Assembly (NCBI GenBank): GCA_902780025.1
Contig: CACZDV010000056.1
Location: 1 to 36,507, forward strand
Source: an uncultured Prevotellaceae bacterium
Lineage (GTDB): Bacteria; Bacteroidota; Bacteroidia; Bacteroidales; Bacteroidaceae
DNA: 36,507 bases
Reading direction: 5' to 3'
The position numbers were made by a program, and so were the translations under genes. Each line of letters starts with the position of its first letter. Position 1 is the stretch's first letter. A model generated the notes under the pieces. The model ran no database searches. It was not told where the DNA came from and worked only from the letters and a program-made list of their open reading frames with translations. Shown here piece after piece: positions 16,288 through 25,577 of the stretch.

Positions 16288-17235
16288 ATGACGGTCAGAG
16301 AGTACGGCATACAATGCATCAAGGACGAAGCAGAAGCCCTGTTGGAACTGATCCCCTCAATGGATGAGCAGTTCGACCGTGCCGTTGAACTGATGTTCAG
16401 GTGCCACGGCAAGATTATTGTCACTGGTGTCGGAAAGAGTGGCCATGTGGGTGCCAAGATAGCAGCCACACTCTCGTCGACAGGTACGCCCTCGTTCTTT
16501 ATCAATCCGCTGGATGTATTCCACGGTGACTTGGGAGTGATGACCAGCGACGACGTGGTACTCGCCATTTCCAACTCCGGACAGACGGATGAACTGCTAA
16601 GGTTCATTCCCTTGGTATTGCAGATGGAGATTCCCATCGTTGCCATGAGCGGCAACCCTGAATCGCTTTTGGCCAAATATGCCGACTGTCACTTGAACGT
16701 CAGCGTACGCCACGAAGCCGACCCCCTGGACCTTGCACCTACCAGCAGTTCCATTGCACAGATGGCTATGGGCGATGCCCTGGCTGTTGCGCTCATCAAG
16801 AAGCGTAACTTCAAGCCGCAGGACTTTGCTCAGTTCCATCCTGGTGGTGAACTGGGTAAGCGGTTGCTGACCACTGCCCAGGACGTGATGCGTACAGTTG
16901 ACATGCCTATCATATCGCCAGACATGCATCTTGGCGAAGCTATTATCCATGTGAGCAAGGGCAAGTTAGGACTGGGCATTGCTGAAGTCAATGACAAGGT
17001 TGCAGGACTCATCACCGACGGTGACATCCGCCGAGCTATGGAAAAGTGGCAGGCAGAATTCTTCAACCGTACGGTGTCGGACATTATGACCGTAACGCCG
17101 AAGACCGTTCATCCGCAAACGAAGATCTCGGATATCCAGAAAATGATGAACAAATACAAGATACACAGCGTGTTGGTGGTTGACGAAGAACAGCACTTAT
17201 TAGGTGTCGTCGATCACTATTCATGCATGATATAA
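16288..17235 (+). CDS. kdsD: Arabinose-5-phosphate isomerase, KpsF/GutQ type (315 aa)
   Basis: Interconverts ribulose 5-phosphate and arabinose 5-phosphate, the first step towards KDO. The SIS sugar-phosphate domain (about 30-180) shows ITGVGKSGHVGAKIA with V in the family position, SSTGTPSFF, HGDLGV, ISNSGQTDE and LAPTSSS. Two CBS domains follow (about 200-315: AQDVMRT ... GLITDGDIRRAM and DIMTVTPKTV ... VLVVDEEQHLLGVVD). It sits 3 nt after kdsA, and the hybrid regulator starts 12 nt after its stop codon, so all are probably in one operon. Confidence 0.95.
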   Translation: MTVREYGIQCIKDEAEALLELIPSMDEQFDRAVELMFRCHGKIIVTGVGKSGHVGAKIAATLSSTGTPSFFINPLDVFHGDLGVMTSDDVVLAISNSGQTDELLRFIPLVLQMEIPIVAMSGNPESLLAKYADCHLNVSVRHEADPLDLAPTSSSIAQMAMGDALAVALIKKRNFKPQDFAQFHPGGELGKRLLTTAQDVMRTVDMPIISPDMHLGEAIIHVSKGKLGLGIAEVNDKVAGLITDGDIRRAMEKWQAEFFNRTVSDIMTVTPKTVHPQTKISDIQKMMNKYKIHSVLVVDEEQHLLGVVDHYSCMI

Positions 17236-17247
17236 CAGAAGGGAATT

Positions 17248-20200
17248 ATGGTAATGAGGAAATTTAGAATATTGACACTCTTGTTGCTGACACTTCCGAT
17301 GGCAGCAGCTGCAGTATATCTGTTCAAGACGCTCGACGCCAAGAACGGCCTGACAAGTAGTCAGATAAACTGTATTCTGAAGGACGGACGCGGCTACGTG
17401 TGGTTTGGAACGCCTGCTGGCCTATATCGTTTCGACGGTCATACCTTCACCAATTTCCAGTGCGACTCTCAGGACGGCTTCTCGCTGCCCGACAGTTACA
17501 TCAACACCATTCAGGAAGCACTTGACGGTACACTGTGGATTAATACTGCTGCCGGCTACTGCATCTATCATCCGCAGACGGAGTCGTTTGAGCGTGATAT
17601 GAAGCAGGCTTTTGCCCGTATGGGTATTGAGACCATACCGTCCATCGTCTATATCGACAAGCACAAGAACGTGTGGGTGTCTATCCCCAACAAGGGAGTG
17701 CTCTGCTACAATATGCAGCAGCAAACGCTCTTTGAGTTCGGCTATACCAACGATGCCCGTGGCGTACCACAGGGTACCATCTGCTCTATCAGCGAGTGCC
17801 GCGATGGTGCGCTTATCGTTTACGACGACGGTGTGATAGCCTGCTGCGACGTGATGCACCAGCAGCATACGGTGTGGGTTACCAAAGAGATTTCCGACCG
17901 TAACCTGCGTCACACCAATACCTTGAAAGCCTTTGCCGACCAGATGGACAACATCTGGCTCTATGGTCAAGGAACGTTATTTGTCTATAACAAGAGCGCC
18001 AACGAATGGGACACCACCATCGGCGACAAGTTAGGACTGACGGGCATCGGCGTCGACAACTCCGTCAACGGCATGGGTGGCGACCGTAGCGGCAACATCT
18101 GGATTGGTACTGACCGTGCTGGACTCGTCCGTATGAACGTCAACACCCGTGAAATGGAGGAGGCAGAGACCAAGAATATGAATACGGGCCAGATGAACAC
18201 TGGACAGATGAGAGTCCAGAGTGTCTACATCGACGATACTGACCTGCTGTGGATAGGTACGGAGAAGTCTGGTGTGGCCTATTACGGTAAGAACATCTAC
18301 CGATTCTATTCCACTCAGATAGGCGACGTGACGGCAATAGCTCAGGCACCTGATGGTAAAGTCTGGTATGGAACCAGCAATCAGGGTATCGTTGACTTCC
18401 AAGGGTCAATGGCCAGTTACAAAGTGTCGTGCATGCAGTTCACCAAGGATGGCAGTCTCTGGGTAGGTTCCCGTCAGAACGGTCTTACCAGGATCAAGGA
18501 CGGTGTTTCGACCATCTACTCTGCCGCCATCGACGGCAAGAGCACCCTCATCGACGATCATGTCCACGCATTGTGTACTGACCGTGTGGGCAACCTCTGG
18601 ATTGCTACTGGTGGTGGTCTTCAGGTCTTCAACCCCAAGATGAACACCTTCTCCAGCTATACTCGCGAGAACGGCAAGCTGACGACGAACAACATCACAG
18701 CCCTGTTCAACACCAAGGACAACAAGCTGTTGGTAGGTACCAACGAGGGACTGATTATCCTGAACCTCTCGTCGACGGAGATGACGCATCTGACAGGTAA
18801 TGCAACGAACCTGAAATCGTTCACCAACAACTATATCACGCAGCTATTCGAGGATTCTCGTGGACTGATATGGATAGGTACGCGTGAAGGCCTGAACGTG
18901 CTTAATATGGAGAACGACGACCTGAACTACCTCACTGAGAAACAGGGACTCTGCAACAACAACATCTGCGGCATTACCGAGGACAAGAACCACAATATGT
19001 GGATCACCACCAGCAACGGCATCAGCCGCGTGGTGGTGCAGCGCAACTCAGACGACGGCACCATTGGTTACGGCCTTTATAACTACGATATGTCTGACGG
19101 TCTGCTCAGCAATGAGTTCAATCCTGGTGCCATTCTGATAAAAGATGACGGCGATGTGCTCTTTGGTGGGCTCTATGGCGTAAACTGGACACGCCACGAC
19201 ATTGGCGAGAATACCGAGTCGCTTCCTCGAGTCATGCTTACCCAGCTCTATATAGGCGAAGAGGAAATCCAGATTGGTCATGTCTACGACGGTAATGTTG
19301 TGCTGTCGCAGGCTTTGAACGAGACGAGCCGCATAGAGCTCAAGAACGACCAGAATACCATCACCATCAAGTTTGCCGCAGGCAACTATAACCAGAGCGA
19401 ACGCCTGCAGTTCATGTACTGGCTTGAAGGGCGCGACCAAGACTGGCGCAACGGTGACGCCATCAAGCACGGCATCACGCTGCAGGACCTGAGCAGCGGC
19501 AAATACAAGCTGCACGTCAAGGCCGTCAGTGCCGAGGGTGCTGTAAGTAATCAGGAGCGTACGCTTGAGATTACCGTCCAGCGGCCGTGGTACTTCTCGT
19601 GGTGGATGATGCTGGCCTACGCTTCTGTCATTATCATCATCCTGTATATCTGGAAGATTGGTATGACGCAGTTAAAAGCCATCAAGCGCAAGAAGGAAGC
19701 CGTCATTACGGAACTGAAGATGCAACGCGAGGAGATCAAGTCTGCCAGCGACGACTTGCGTCAGCCTATGGCCCGCATGACCTCCATCATCGGCAACCTG
19801 TCAGAGAAGGAGTCTTCACTTGAGGAACGCGAACAGCTCAACGCCCTGCACTCGCAGATGCTGCAGATTATCACCCGTGTATCTGACATGCAGACATCGC
19901 TGGAACATCCGGAAGAGCGCGCCAAGAACAGCGTCAGCAGCCGCTACGAGCTGAACTCGAAGGGAGAGCTGGCACTGCCTGCCGTCAACAGCGAGGAACT
20001 GACCTCAGACGTTGTCGTACAGCGCCGTACGGATTCGCCGACCAGCAATCTCGTGGTGTTCTTCATCGACGACAACGAGGACTTCCTGAAGTTTGCCAAG
20101 GCCCGTCTGTACAACGTCTACGACTTCCACGCCTACAACAACACCCGCAAGGCCGCCGAAGACCTGGCCAACATCACTGCCGACCTCGTCGTCTGTAAGC

Positions 20201-21012
20201 AGGAGATGCCAGGCATGACGGGTAGTGAGCTATGTAACCTGCTGAAGATGAAACCTACAACCGAGAAGGTGAAGTTCGTGCTGATGACTGACACCACCCT
20301 CACGCCGCAAGATATGAAGAGCATGAACATCACGCTGGCTGCTGACGACTATCTGGCCAAGCCATTCAATTTGCAGGAAGCTGTCATGCGCTTCAACACA
20401 TTGTTAGGTCTTGGTCCGGCAGCCATTGACACCAACCTGATTGAGGGTGCAGAAACCCGTCGTCTGGAAAGCCGTAACGCCAGTATGACCACAGCTTCCG
20501 AGAGTATCGACACCTACTCAGATGCCATTACTGACAACGGTGGCGACGACGACGAGATGAACATCGTGGAGACCAGCGTCCGCAAGAAGAACATGCCTGT
20601 GAAGCAGGAGAATGCGCTGGCCAATATCGTTACCGATGAAGTGTCGGAGAGCCTGATGGGCGACTTCTCTATGGTTGATGCCATGGATCAGCAGTTGCTG
20701 AAGAACATTGAGCAATACGTGCTGCAGAATATGAGCCGCGGACAGATTAACCTCGAGGAGATGGCCAACGCCATGGGTATGGGCCGTGTGCCGTTCTTCC
20801 ACAAGGTCAGGGCACTTGTCAACAAGACACCTGCCGAACTGGTACGCGACCTGCGCCTGAAGCATGCCTGCATCCTGCTGAAGCGCACCAATATCAACAT
20901 GAGCGAGTTGGCCACCAACGTAGGCTTCCTGACTGCCGAGAACTTTATCAAGGTATTCAAGGAGAAGTTCGGACTGTCGCCGCTGGAATACAGACTGAAA
21001 CACCGCAAATGA
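17248..21012 (+). CDS. Hybrid two-component-type regulator lacking a kinase module (1254 aa)
   Basis: The signal peptide (RKFRILTLLLLTLPMAAAA) is followed by propeller repeats (about residues 30-650) with D-x-x-G-x-x-W-I/V-G-T motifs such as DRSGNIWIGTDRAG and DSRGLIWIGTREG. A Y_Y_Y-type sandwich precedes one membrane helix (about 783-803). A dimerisation-helix relic follows in which the phosphoacceptor His is Asp835 (SDDLRQPMARM instead of SHELRTPL). There is no ATPase domain: the receiver domain (about 933-1050) starts roughly 100 residues later. That receiver keeps IDDNED, the Thr and the KPF Lys, but its phosphoacceptor position is Lys984 (DLVVCKQEMPGM). An AraC-type DNA-binding domain (about 1150-1254) is complete. 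The protein could sense in the periplasm and bind DNA without phosphotransfer. Its stop overlaps the next start. Confidence 0.88.
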   Translation: MVMRKFRILTLLLLTLPMAAAAVYLFKTLDAKNGLTSSQINCILKDGRGYVWFGTPAGLYRFDGHTFTNFQCDSQDGFSLPDSYINTIQEALDGTLWINTAAGYCIYHPQTESFERDMKQAFARMGIETIPSIVYIDKHKNVWVSIPNKGVLCYNMQQQTLFEFGYTNDARGVPQGTICSISECRDGALIVYDDGVIACCDVMHQQHTVWVTKEISDRNLRHTNTLKAFADQMDNIWLYGQGTLFVYNKSANEWDTTIGDKLGLTGIGVDNSVNGMGGDRSGNIWIGTDRAGLVRMNVNTREMEEAETKNMNTGQMNTGQMRVQSVYIDDTDLLWIGTEKSGVAYYGKNIYRFYSTQIGDVTAIAQAPDGKVWYGTSNQGIVDFQGSMASYKVSCMQFTKDGSLWVGSRQNGLTRIKDGVSTIYSAAIDGKSTLIDDHVHALCTDRVGNLWIATGGGLQVFNPKMNTFSSYTRENGKLTTNNITALFNTKDNKLLVGTNEGLIILNLSSTEMTHLTGNATNLKSFTNNYITQLFEDSRGLIWIGTREGLNVLNMENDDLNYLTEKQGLCNNNICGITEDKNHNMWITTSNGISRVVVQRNSDDGTIGYGLYNYDMSDGLLSNEFNPGAILIKDDGDVLFGGLYGVNWTRHDIGENTESLPRVMLTQLYIGEEEIQIGHVYDGNVVLSQALNETSRIELKNDQNTITIKFAAGNYNQSERLQFMYWLEGRDQDWRNGDAIKHGITLQDLSSGKYKLHVKAVSAEGAVSNQERTLEITVQRPWYFSWWMMLAYASVIIIILYIWKIGMTQLKAIKRKKEAVITELKMQREEIKSASDDLRQPMARMTSIIGNLSEKESSLEEREQLNALHSQMLQIITRVSDMQTSLEHPEERAKNSVSSRYELNSKGELALPAVNSEELTSDVVVQRRTDSPTSNLVVFFIDDNEDFLKFAKARLYNVYDFHAYNNTRKAAEDLANITADLVVCKQEMPGMTGSELCNLLKMKPTTEKVKFVLMTDTTLTPQDMKSMNITLAADDYLAKPFNLQEAVMRFNTLLGLGPAAIDTNLIEGAETRRLESRNASMTTASESIDTYSDAITDNGGDDDEMNIVETSVRKKNMPVKQENALANIVTDEVSESLMGDFSMVDAMDQQLLKNIEQYVLQNMSRGQINLEEMANAMGMGRVPFFHKVRALVNKTPAELVRDLRLKHACILLKRTNINMSELATNVGFLTAENFIKVFKEKFGLSPLEYRLKHRK

Positions 21013-22253
21013 GAACGTTACTGCTTTTTATTGCCACCTTGTTCGTCAGCCACGCTGTGGCGCAGTCCAGCGATAGTCTTTTCCGTCAGCAGATGGCGGA
21101 CTATGGCATCCGCTTTACCGAGGGCAACGAAGTGAAGCTGCTGATGAGCGGCCAGGAGAAGTTCGACGACATGTTCCAGGCCATCCGTCAAGCCAAGCAC
21201 AGTGTTCATCTGGAGTACTTCAACTTCCGTAATGACTCCATTGCCTCCCTGCTGTTCGACATCCTGCGCGAGAAGCGTCGCGAAGGTGTTGAGGTGAGGG
21301 CGCTGTTCGACGGTTTCGGCAACGACTCCAACAACCAACCGCTGAAGAAGCACCACCTGGAGTCGCTACGCGCCGACAGCGTCGACATCTACGAGTTCGA
21401 CCCCATCCGCTTCCCGTGGGTTAACCACATCTGGCCTCGCGACCACCGTAAGATTGTGGTCATCGACGGTCGTATTGCCTACACGGGTGGCATGAACGTT
21501 GCCGACTATTATATAAAAGGTACGGAGCAGGTGGGCTCTTGGCGCGACATGCACTGCCGCATCGAGGGACCTGCCGTGGGTGAGTTGCAGCATATCTTCT
21601 GCCGCATCTGGCAGGAGGTGACAGGAGAGAATATCGTACGCTCCGAGTACTTCAGGTACAATCGTCCAGGCGACAAGACGATAGGCATCGTCAACCGCGA
21701 ACCAGGTGCCGTCTATTCCTCCGACGGCTACACATTAGGCAAACACGATGCCATGCGCCAGCTCTACATCCGTGCCTTGGACTGTGCCCGCGACTCCGTG
21801 AAACTCATCAATCCCTACTTCACACTCGTCCCCTCTGTCAAGAAGGCCTTGAAACGGGCTGTCAAGCGAGGCGTGAACGTACAGATCATGGTTTCAGCCA
21901 ACAGCGACGTGCCGTTGACTCCTGACTGCGTGTTCCGCAATGCCTATAAGATGAAGAAGTGCGGAGCTGAGGTGTGGCTCTACAAGCCAGGCTTCCACCA
22001 TTCCAAGATTCTGATGGTCGACGGCCGTTATTGCACGGTGGGCTCGGCCAACCTCGATGCCCGCAGCATGCGCTTCGACTATGAGGAGAACGCCGTCATC
22101 CTCAGCCGTCAGACGACGAAAGAGCTGGATGATATGTTCGACCGCGATAAGCAGGATAGCTTCTATCTGACCAAAGAGACGTGGAACGAGTTCCGTACCC
22201 CTTGGCAGAAGTTCCGCGGGTGGTTTGCCTCACTCTTCCGTCCTTGGCTATAA
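21009..22253 (+). CDS. Phospholipase D-type cardiolipin synthase with signal peptide (414 aa)
   Basis: Two HKD motifs, HRKIVVIDGRIAYTGGMN (near residue 145) and HSKILMVDGRYCTVGSANLD (near residue 332), mark a two-domain phospholipase D enzyme of the cardiolipin synthase group, which joins phosphatidylglycerol molecules. Instead of the usual N-terminal membrane helices it has a short cleavable-looking signal peptide (LLLFIATLFVSHAVAQS), so it probably acts in the periplasm. The start ATG overlaps the stop of the regulator gene (ATGA at 21009-21012). It overlaps the converging TPR gene by 6 nt at the 3' end. Alternatives are another PLD-type phosphatidyltransferase or a lipase. Confidence 0.88.
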   Translation: MRTLLLFIATLFVSHAVAQSSDSLFRQQMADYGIRFTEGNEVKLLMSGQEKFDDMFQAIRQAKHSVHLEYFNFRNDSIASLLFDILREKRREGVEVRALFDGFGNDSNNQPLKKHHLESLRADSVDIYEFDPIRFPWVNHIWPRDHRKIVVIDGRIAYTGGMNVADYYIKGTEQVGSWRDMHCRIEGPAVGELQHIFCRIWQEVTGENIVRSEYFRYNRPGDKTIGIVNREPGAVYSSDGYTLGKHDAMRQLYIRALDCARDSVKLINPYFTLVPSVKKALKRAVKRGVNVQIMVSANSDVPLTPDCVFRNAYKMKKCGAEVWLYKPGFHHSKILMVDGRYCTVGSANLDARSMRFDYEENAVILSRQTTKELDDMFDRDKQDSFYLTKETWNEFRTPWQKFRGWFASLFRPWL

Positions 22254-24461
22254 CAGGGCCTCAGCCATCAGTCTGATTTCCGTATCGCCTATCCCGTGGG
22301 CGGCAATCATCTCATACTCACTGCCGAAGAACTCTTCGATGGCATTAAACGTGATGCCCTGGGTATTGGCATATCTACTGAACAGTCCGACAGCCACGTT
22401 CACATCGCCATTGAACCAGTGCATATAGGCTGCGTTCAGATAGTCATCAGCCTCAGGACGGTCGGCATGAAGCAGTTCCTGATAGATCTTCCCTGCCTGC
22501 TCATACTTCTGCGCACCTGTCAGTGCCCAGGCCAACACCCTACTGATATTGGTGTTTTCAGGGTCGTCGTAGTTCAGTTTATATAGGATTCCTAACGCCT
22601 CCTCATACGCCCGCATGTTGGTCAGGCAGACGGCGGCATTCAGCTGATAGTTCTGGTGGTCAGGATGATTCGCCAATAGCTTTCTGTAGTATTGCAGCGA
22701 CTTCTCATAGTCGCCCTGTCCGAAGAGCACTCGTGCGTAGCCTACCCATGCGCGCTCGTTCTCAGGCTCTAATTCCACGACCTTTTCAAAGCACTCCAAG
22801 GTTGTCAGTCCTGCATTTTCTGCCTTGTGTGTACGCATCAGCAGACTGCCGTTCATCAGATAGAACTGGGCATCGCGCTGTTGCTCAGGATAGTTTTGCA
22901 GGATCATCGCTGCTGCGTCATACTGGTGATGCTTGATGAAGAAGGCTACCAGTCTGCCGAACTGCGATGCCAGCCGTGTCTCGCGCAACAGCGGATTGGC
23001 AAAGAACACATAACGCCGGCCGCTGTCGTCAGCCGTGTCGAAGGGATTGACAAACAGCGAACGCTGAGGGAACACCTTATAGAATCGATACAGGTTCTGA
23101 AGATACGAACGTCGCATGAAAGCCGGCGACGACAGTTCCTCAGGCGCAACCTCCGAGGTGCCTACCAGACTGGCCTCGCCCTGGTCCAGCATTTTCAGCA
23201 GGTTCTCAGGCATCATGTTCATGGTCTGGTCAAAGGCTATGACGAACGAGTATTTGTCGCTGTCGCAGAAAGGGCCTTTTGACAATAGCAATTTCAGGAA
23301 TTTCTTACCCCTCGCCCTGCCCAGGATGGTGCTGATACCTGGATGTTGCGGATAGTAGGGCACAAACCAGTTGGCAATAGTGCCGAAGAAAGGATAGCGC
23401 TTCATCTGCGAGAAGCCGCCGTAGTAGATGTCCACTCCCTGCTTCTGCATGTCCATCATCTTCTGGATATTCGCCTCCAACTGCTCCATCCGCTGTTCCG
23501 ACAACTCTGGGTGCAGGATGTCCTCAAGGGTGTCTTCCTCCACCTCCTCAATGCCGTTGCGGGTGACTCTTATATGGTTGTTCTTCAGCAGTTCAGGCAT
23601 GATTTCCTCCTGAATCTTACGCGTGTCGCTCTCAGCCTGCAGACAGTAGAGCAACTGCATCTGCAGCTCAGAGAGTTCGTTGCAGCAACGTTCGTCCTCA
23701 GTCACCTCCTTCACCAGGTCGGCAATCTCCGTGTACAGACGGCAGGCGTCGCTGTCCAGACAGAACACCCACCCTATCAGTGCCCGTTGACGGATGCGCT
23801 CGTCGGCCGTCTTCCGATAGACGTCCACCAACAAGCGGAACTTCCTGGCATCCCAGAAATTCATGAGCGACAGCATGATGCCACTCACCATCAGCTGCTG
23901 GTCGACAGCATCAACCGTCGGCGACAGCACCATGCCCTCCATCTCATTCATCATCTCTTCCGACCACGGCCACGACGTCCAGAGATAGTCAAACAGCTTG
24001 GACATCTGCTGCTCATGGCGCTCATAGACGCTCTGCTGTTTCTGCTGTCGGGTGTGCTCAGGCTCCAGTTCCAGCATCGCCACATCCGACACGAAGTCCT
24101 GCAGGTCGTGCATCATGCTCTCTGTCGATGGGTTGACCTGATTCTCATATGCATGTTTGAATCTTGACATTGCCCAGGGATTCTCCACCAGATAATGTCC
24201 CAGGCTGACACTCGTCGTCAGCATATACATACGTCGCAACAGCCGGTCGTAGAGCTGTCCGCGCTGGTCGTCGGCATATCCCTGCCGCCAGTAGCCAGTC
24301 ATCAGTTGGTAGTCGGTCTTGATCTCCTCCAGCAGCTCTGTGGCCTGCGGCTGTGGGTTGGTGTAAAGGAAGTTGGCCATCTGCTCCATGGCCTCGCCCA
24401 ACCGTCGGTCCTGCAAGGTCTTGATAATGGTCTGCAGCGCTTTGTTTCTTACCATCGGCAC
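22248..24461 (-). CDS. Tetratricopeptide-repeat protein (737 aa)
   Basis: No signal peptide is visible, so it is probably cytoplasmic. The N-terminal two-thirds is helical and not recognised. Residues about 540-715 contain TPR-like repeats (ERAWVGYARVLFGQGDYEKS, NYQLNAAVCLTNMRAYEEA, SRVLAWALTGAQKYEQAG), a protein-interaction scaffold. Long TPR proteins of this kind are common and uncharacterised in Bacteroidales. The ATG lies 13 nt downstream of the stop of the solute-binding lipoprotein gene, so both are in one operon. The 3' end overlaps the converging cardiolipin synthase gene. Confidence 0.82.
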   Translation of the reverse strand: MPMVRNKALQTIIKTLQDRRLGEAMEQMANFLYTNPQPQATELLEEIKTDYQLMTGYWRQGYADDQRGQLYDRLLRRMYMLTTSVSLGHYLVENPWAMSRFKHAYENQVNPSTESMMHDLQDFVSDVAMLELEPEHTRQQKQQSVYERHEQQMSKLFDYLWTSWPWSEEMMNEMEGMVLSPTVDAVDQQLMVSGIMLSLMNFWDARKFRLLVDVYRKTADERIRQRALIGWVFCLDSDACRLYTEIADLVKEVTEDERCCNELSELQMQLLYCLQAESDTRKIQEEIMPELLKNNHIRVTRNGIEEVEEDTLEDILHPELSEQRMEQLEANIQKMMDMQKQGVDIYYGGFSQMKRYPFFGTIANWFVPYYPQHPGISTILGRARGKKFLKLLLSKGPFCDSDKYSFVIAFDQTMNMMPENLLKMLDQGEASLVGTSEVAPEELSSPAFMRRSYLQNLYRFYKVFPQRSLFVNPFDTADDSGRRYVFFANPLLRETRLASQFGRLVAFFIKHHQYDAAAMILQNYPEQQRDAQFYLMNGSLLMRTHKAENAGLTTLECFEKVVELEPENERAWVGYARVLFGQGDYEKSLQYYRKLLANHPDHQNYQLNAAVCLTNMRAYEEALGILYKLNYDDPENTNISRVLAWALTGAQKYEQAGKIYQELLHADRPEADDYLNAAYMHWFNGDVNVAVGLFSRYANTQGITFNAIEEFFGSEYEMIAAHGIGDTEIRLMAEALL

Positions 24462-24474
24462 TCCCCTCCCCTAT

Positions 24475-25392
24475 TTACTGCTTAAGCCATTTGCGCGCAC
24501 GTTCCAGTTCCTCCTCTGTGGGCGGTGTCACCCGCTGGAACTTCAGGTTATCAGGTAATGAGTCCACCTGATTGGGTTTCAGCTTGCAGTACTTCACCAG
24601 CACGTCGCGGTAGCGTTTCACACCGTAACGGTTCAGCGAGTCACAAGCCATATTATAACCCTTTCTGAACACCACGATCTGGCGCATCCTGGCCTTGTTC
24701 TTCATCGCTTTGTCGCGGAAGGCGATGACACCCTGCTTAAGCCCTAACTTGCGACTGTCCTGTATCAGCGTATGACGCGCCAGTCGAGCCTGGCTTGCCT
24801 GCGGTTCTGTCAGCAGTACTGCGTCAATCTCACCGTTCAGCAGCATCTTCAGCCTGATGTAGACATCGTTCACCTGTATCTTGAACACGCGGTCACGGGC
24901 TAACTTCGCACTGTCCATCGCCATGTCGGCCAGCATGTCAGTCACGGAGTAGCGCGTCATCGCCACCATCTTGTCGTCCAACTGCTTCAGCGTCTTGATA
25001 CGAGCCGTACGGTTCGAGTACAGCTGCCAGTAGGCGTTCGTCGATGTCAGGTATGTCAGCGGCGTTCCCTTCTGTATCAGCCGTTCCGTCCGCACAAGGT
25101 CAGAGACGGCACCCTCCACGCTTCCTCCCGCAAGCGCCGTGTCGCAGTCCATCTGGGCTGTAAACATCTTCAGCCTGATATCAGAGACATCCTTGTCAAA
25201 CAAATCCGTCTCCTTAGCCACAAACAGCGGCAGACAGTCCAGTGTAGGCATCACCGCTATCTTCAGGGCTGCCGAGTCCTCGCGCAGCTGCTGAATGCGC
25301 TGCTGCTTTATCATTTGGCGTTTTTCCTCGTACGACTGACCGCAACTGGCCATCACCATCACGGCAGTCAGGAAATATAATAATCGTTTCAT
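24475..25392 (-). CDS. Solute-binding-protein-like lipoprotein, NMT1/SsuA type (305 aa)
   Basis: The signal peptide MKRLLYFLTAVMVMASC ends in a lipobox with Cys17, followed by GQSYEEKRQ. The body matches the class II binding-protein fold of NMT1/SsuA proteins: KIAVMPTLDCLPLFVAKETDLFD, then a segment on hidden targets (FTAQMDCDTALAGGSVEGAVSDLV), and the second lobe with GEIDAVLLTEPQASQARL. No permease or ATPase gene accompanies it; its partner is a TPR protein. It may be a ligand-binding sensor or scavenger rather than a transporter part. A -7 box lies 5 nt before the ATG, so the mRNA is probably leaderless, and a heptamer array occupies the -33 region. Confidence 0.85.
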   Translation of the reverse strand: MKRLLYFLTAVMVMASCGQSYEEKRQMIKQQRIQQLREDSAALKIAVMPTLDCLPLFVAKETDLFDKDVSDIRLKMFTAQMDCDTALAGGSVEGAVSDLVRTERLIQKGTPLTYLTSTNAYWQLYSNRTARIKTLKQLDDKMVAMTRYSVTDMLADMAMDSAKLARDRVFKIQVNDVYIRLKMLLNGEIDAVLLTEPQASQARLARHTLIQDSRKLGLKQGVIAFRDKAMKNKARMRQIVVFRKGYNMACDSLNRYGVKRYRDVLVKYCKLKPNQVDSLPDNLKFQRVTPPTEEELERARKWLKQ

Positions 25393-25397
25393 CGGTG

Positions 25398-25405
25398 CAA
25401 AGGTA
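25398..25405 (-). promoter_or_regulatory. -7 box directly before the lipoprotein start codon
   Basis: On the minus strand TACCTTTG is followed by CACCG and then the ATG, so transcription should start at or next to the start codon. The expected -33 position falls in the heptamer array at 25413-25440, with no TTTG. Confidence 0.6.
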
Positions 25406-25412
25406 CAAAAAA

Positions 25413-25440
25413 GAAGTGAAAAGTGAGAAGTGAGGAGTGA
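25413..25440. repeat. Intergenic heptamer array (4 units)
   Basis: Units GAAGTGA, AAAGTGA, GAAGTGA, GGAGTGA run in exact 7-nt register, followed by an octamer-like GAAATTGA. The units are reverse complements of the TTTTCAC-type units at 36270-36304. The array lies in the divergent promoter region. Confidence 0.85.
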
Positions 25441-25519
25441 GAAATTGAGAAATTTTATGTTTCAGCAAATTCTGTTTCATGGCGCGAAACTTGTTTAAAA
25501 GTAGTTTTTCGTCTTTTTT

Positions 25520-25551
25520 CTTGGTACATTCAGATTAATTCACTACCTTTG
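25520..25551 (+). promoter_or_regulatory. Promoter of the BMP-family lipoprotein gene
   Basis: CTTG (25520-25523) and TACCTTTG (25544-25551) are 20 nt apart, one mismatch from the Bacteroidales consensus. The ATG is 26 nt downstream. Confidence 0.68.
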
Positions 25552-25577
25552 CCAACGATAAATCTTTTAATAAAACA

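Noticed and set aside
18170-18212. Tandem MNTGQ repeat in the regulator
   Set aside because: Only two and a half 15-nt units in frame; a small local duplication with no clear meaning.
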